Below, in pieces: positions 63,768 through 64,000 of a DNA stretch of 64,000 bases; the stretch's first letter is position 1, and each line of letters opens with the position of its first letter. This DNA comes from Chersky-299 sp963749535 (lineage in GTDB: Bacteria; Actinomycetota; Thermoleophilia; RBG-16-64-13). The position numbers and the translations under genes are program-made. The stretch lies in contig CAVVNF010000018.1 of the NCBI GenBank assembly GCA_963749535.1, positions 62,001 to 126,000 on the forward strand, written 5' to 3'. A model generated the notes under the pieces. It ran no database searches, was not told where the DNA came from, and saw only the letters and a program-made list of their open reading frames with translations.

Positions 63768-64000
63768 ATGAAAGCTTCTAGAGTCATCCTCGAAGCGCTC
63801 AAGCGCGAAGGGGTCGAGGTCATATTCGGTTATCCGGGGGGCCAGATCATGCCCCTCTACGACGCCCTCTACGATTTTGACATCAGACATATCCTAGCCC
63901 GGCACGAACAAGGCGCCGGGCACGCCACGGACGGCTACGCCCGGGCCTCGGGAAAAGTGGGTGTCTGTTTCGCCACGTCAGGACCGGGGGCGACCAACAT
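63768..64000 (+). CDS. ilvB: Acetolactate synthase large subunit, 5' end (partial)
   Basis: The first 77 or so residues of a ThDP-dependent enzyme running off the window. MKASRVILEALKREGVEVIFGYPGGQIMPLYDAL, the active-site Glu in ARHEQGAGHATDGYARASGK and the ATSGPGATN end match acetolactate synthase. It lies 44 bp after ilvD on the same strand, so the two probably form a branched-chain amino-acid operon. AAAGCGGAG before the ATG is the ribosome site. Confidence 0.92.
   Translation, partial: MKASRVILEALKREGVEVIFGYPGGQIMPLYDALYDFDIRHILARHEQGAGHATDGYARASGKVGVCFATSGPGATN

Noticed and set aside
1..64000. tRNA, rRNA, CRISPR array, insertion sequence or prophage
   Set aside because: No T-loop-like tRNA ends, rRNA stretches, spaced repeats, transposase or phage proteins were recognised by eye; a covariance-model scan was not possible.

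Overview
This is a high-GC, densely coded bacterial window. A PimA-like GT4 glycosyltransferase, the high GC, and an anaerobic gene set (two [FeFe]-hydrogenase loci, the methyl branch of the Wood-Ljungdahl pathway with CODH accessory genes, aldehyde:ferredoxin oxidoreductase) suggest an uncultivated anaerobic lineage, plausibly in Actinomycetota. That placement is inference; no rRNA, tRNA, CRISPR array, transposase or phage gene was found. Many genes are broken by single-base frameshifts while the protein stays conserved in every frame, which looks more like residual assembly indels than decay. Such genes are annotated as one CDS with the shift noted.

Layout. 1-4229 (+): the 3' end of an [FeFe]-hydrogenase catalytic gene, a receiver protein, a group C/D-like sensory hydrogenase fused to a histidine kinase, and a receiver-kinase hybrid. 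4259-10118 (-): a six-gene unit with an IclR regulator, two paralogous HAD proteins around a split PEP-synthase-like pair resembling phenylphosphate synthase PpsA/PpsB, and an unknown protein. 10374-14473 (-): a second hydrogenase operon (receiver, HydC, HydB, HydA). 14917-19140: a P5C-dehydrogenase-like ALDH, a NYN-like protein, and a protein with three tandem cyclic-nucleotide-binding domains. 19174-22492 (-): a NuoE-NuoF-HoxU-type diaphorase module without its own catalytic subunit, then a small ferredoxin. 23154-31455 (-): fhs, fchA, folD, metV, metF, lpd, a zinc ribbon protein, cooC, a small helical protein and cooT. CODH/ACS structural genes are not in the window.

31588-44854: GntR regulator, ALDH, MFS transporter, glcDEF-like glycolate/lactate oxidase genes, small proteins, VOC protein, UbiA prenyltransferase and an ALDH7-type dehydrogenase. 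45103-51800: PiT phosphate transporter with its DUF47 partner, a nitrilase-family hydrolase, a CoA-transferase fused to a GNAT domain, and an ADP-forming acyl-CoA synthetase, the last two heavily frameshifted. 52528-64000: two overlapping NifV/Re-citrate-synthase-like genes, PimA-like glycosyltransferase, GNAT protein, isocitrate dehydrogenase, AOR, a GabT-like aminotransferase, ilvD, and the 5' end of an acetolactate synthase gene.

How it fits together (inference): hydrogenases and the diaphorase exchange electrons between H2, NAD(H) and ferredoxin; the folate operon runs formate to methyl-THF; ADP-forming acyl-CoA synthetase, CoA-transferase, AOR, GabT and ALDHs link amino-acid and aldehyde catabolism to acyl-CoA and ATP; Re-citrate-synthase-like proteins and IDH supply 2-oxoglutarate. 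The least explained parts are the PpsAB-like/HAD operon, the FolD that lacks the cyclohydrolase lysine but carries a zinc-ribbon insert, and the orphan diaphorase beside the triple CNB protein.
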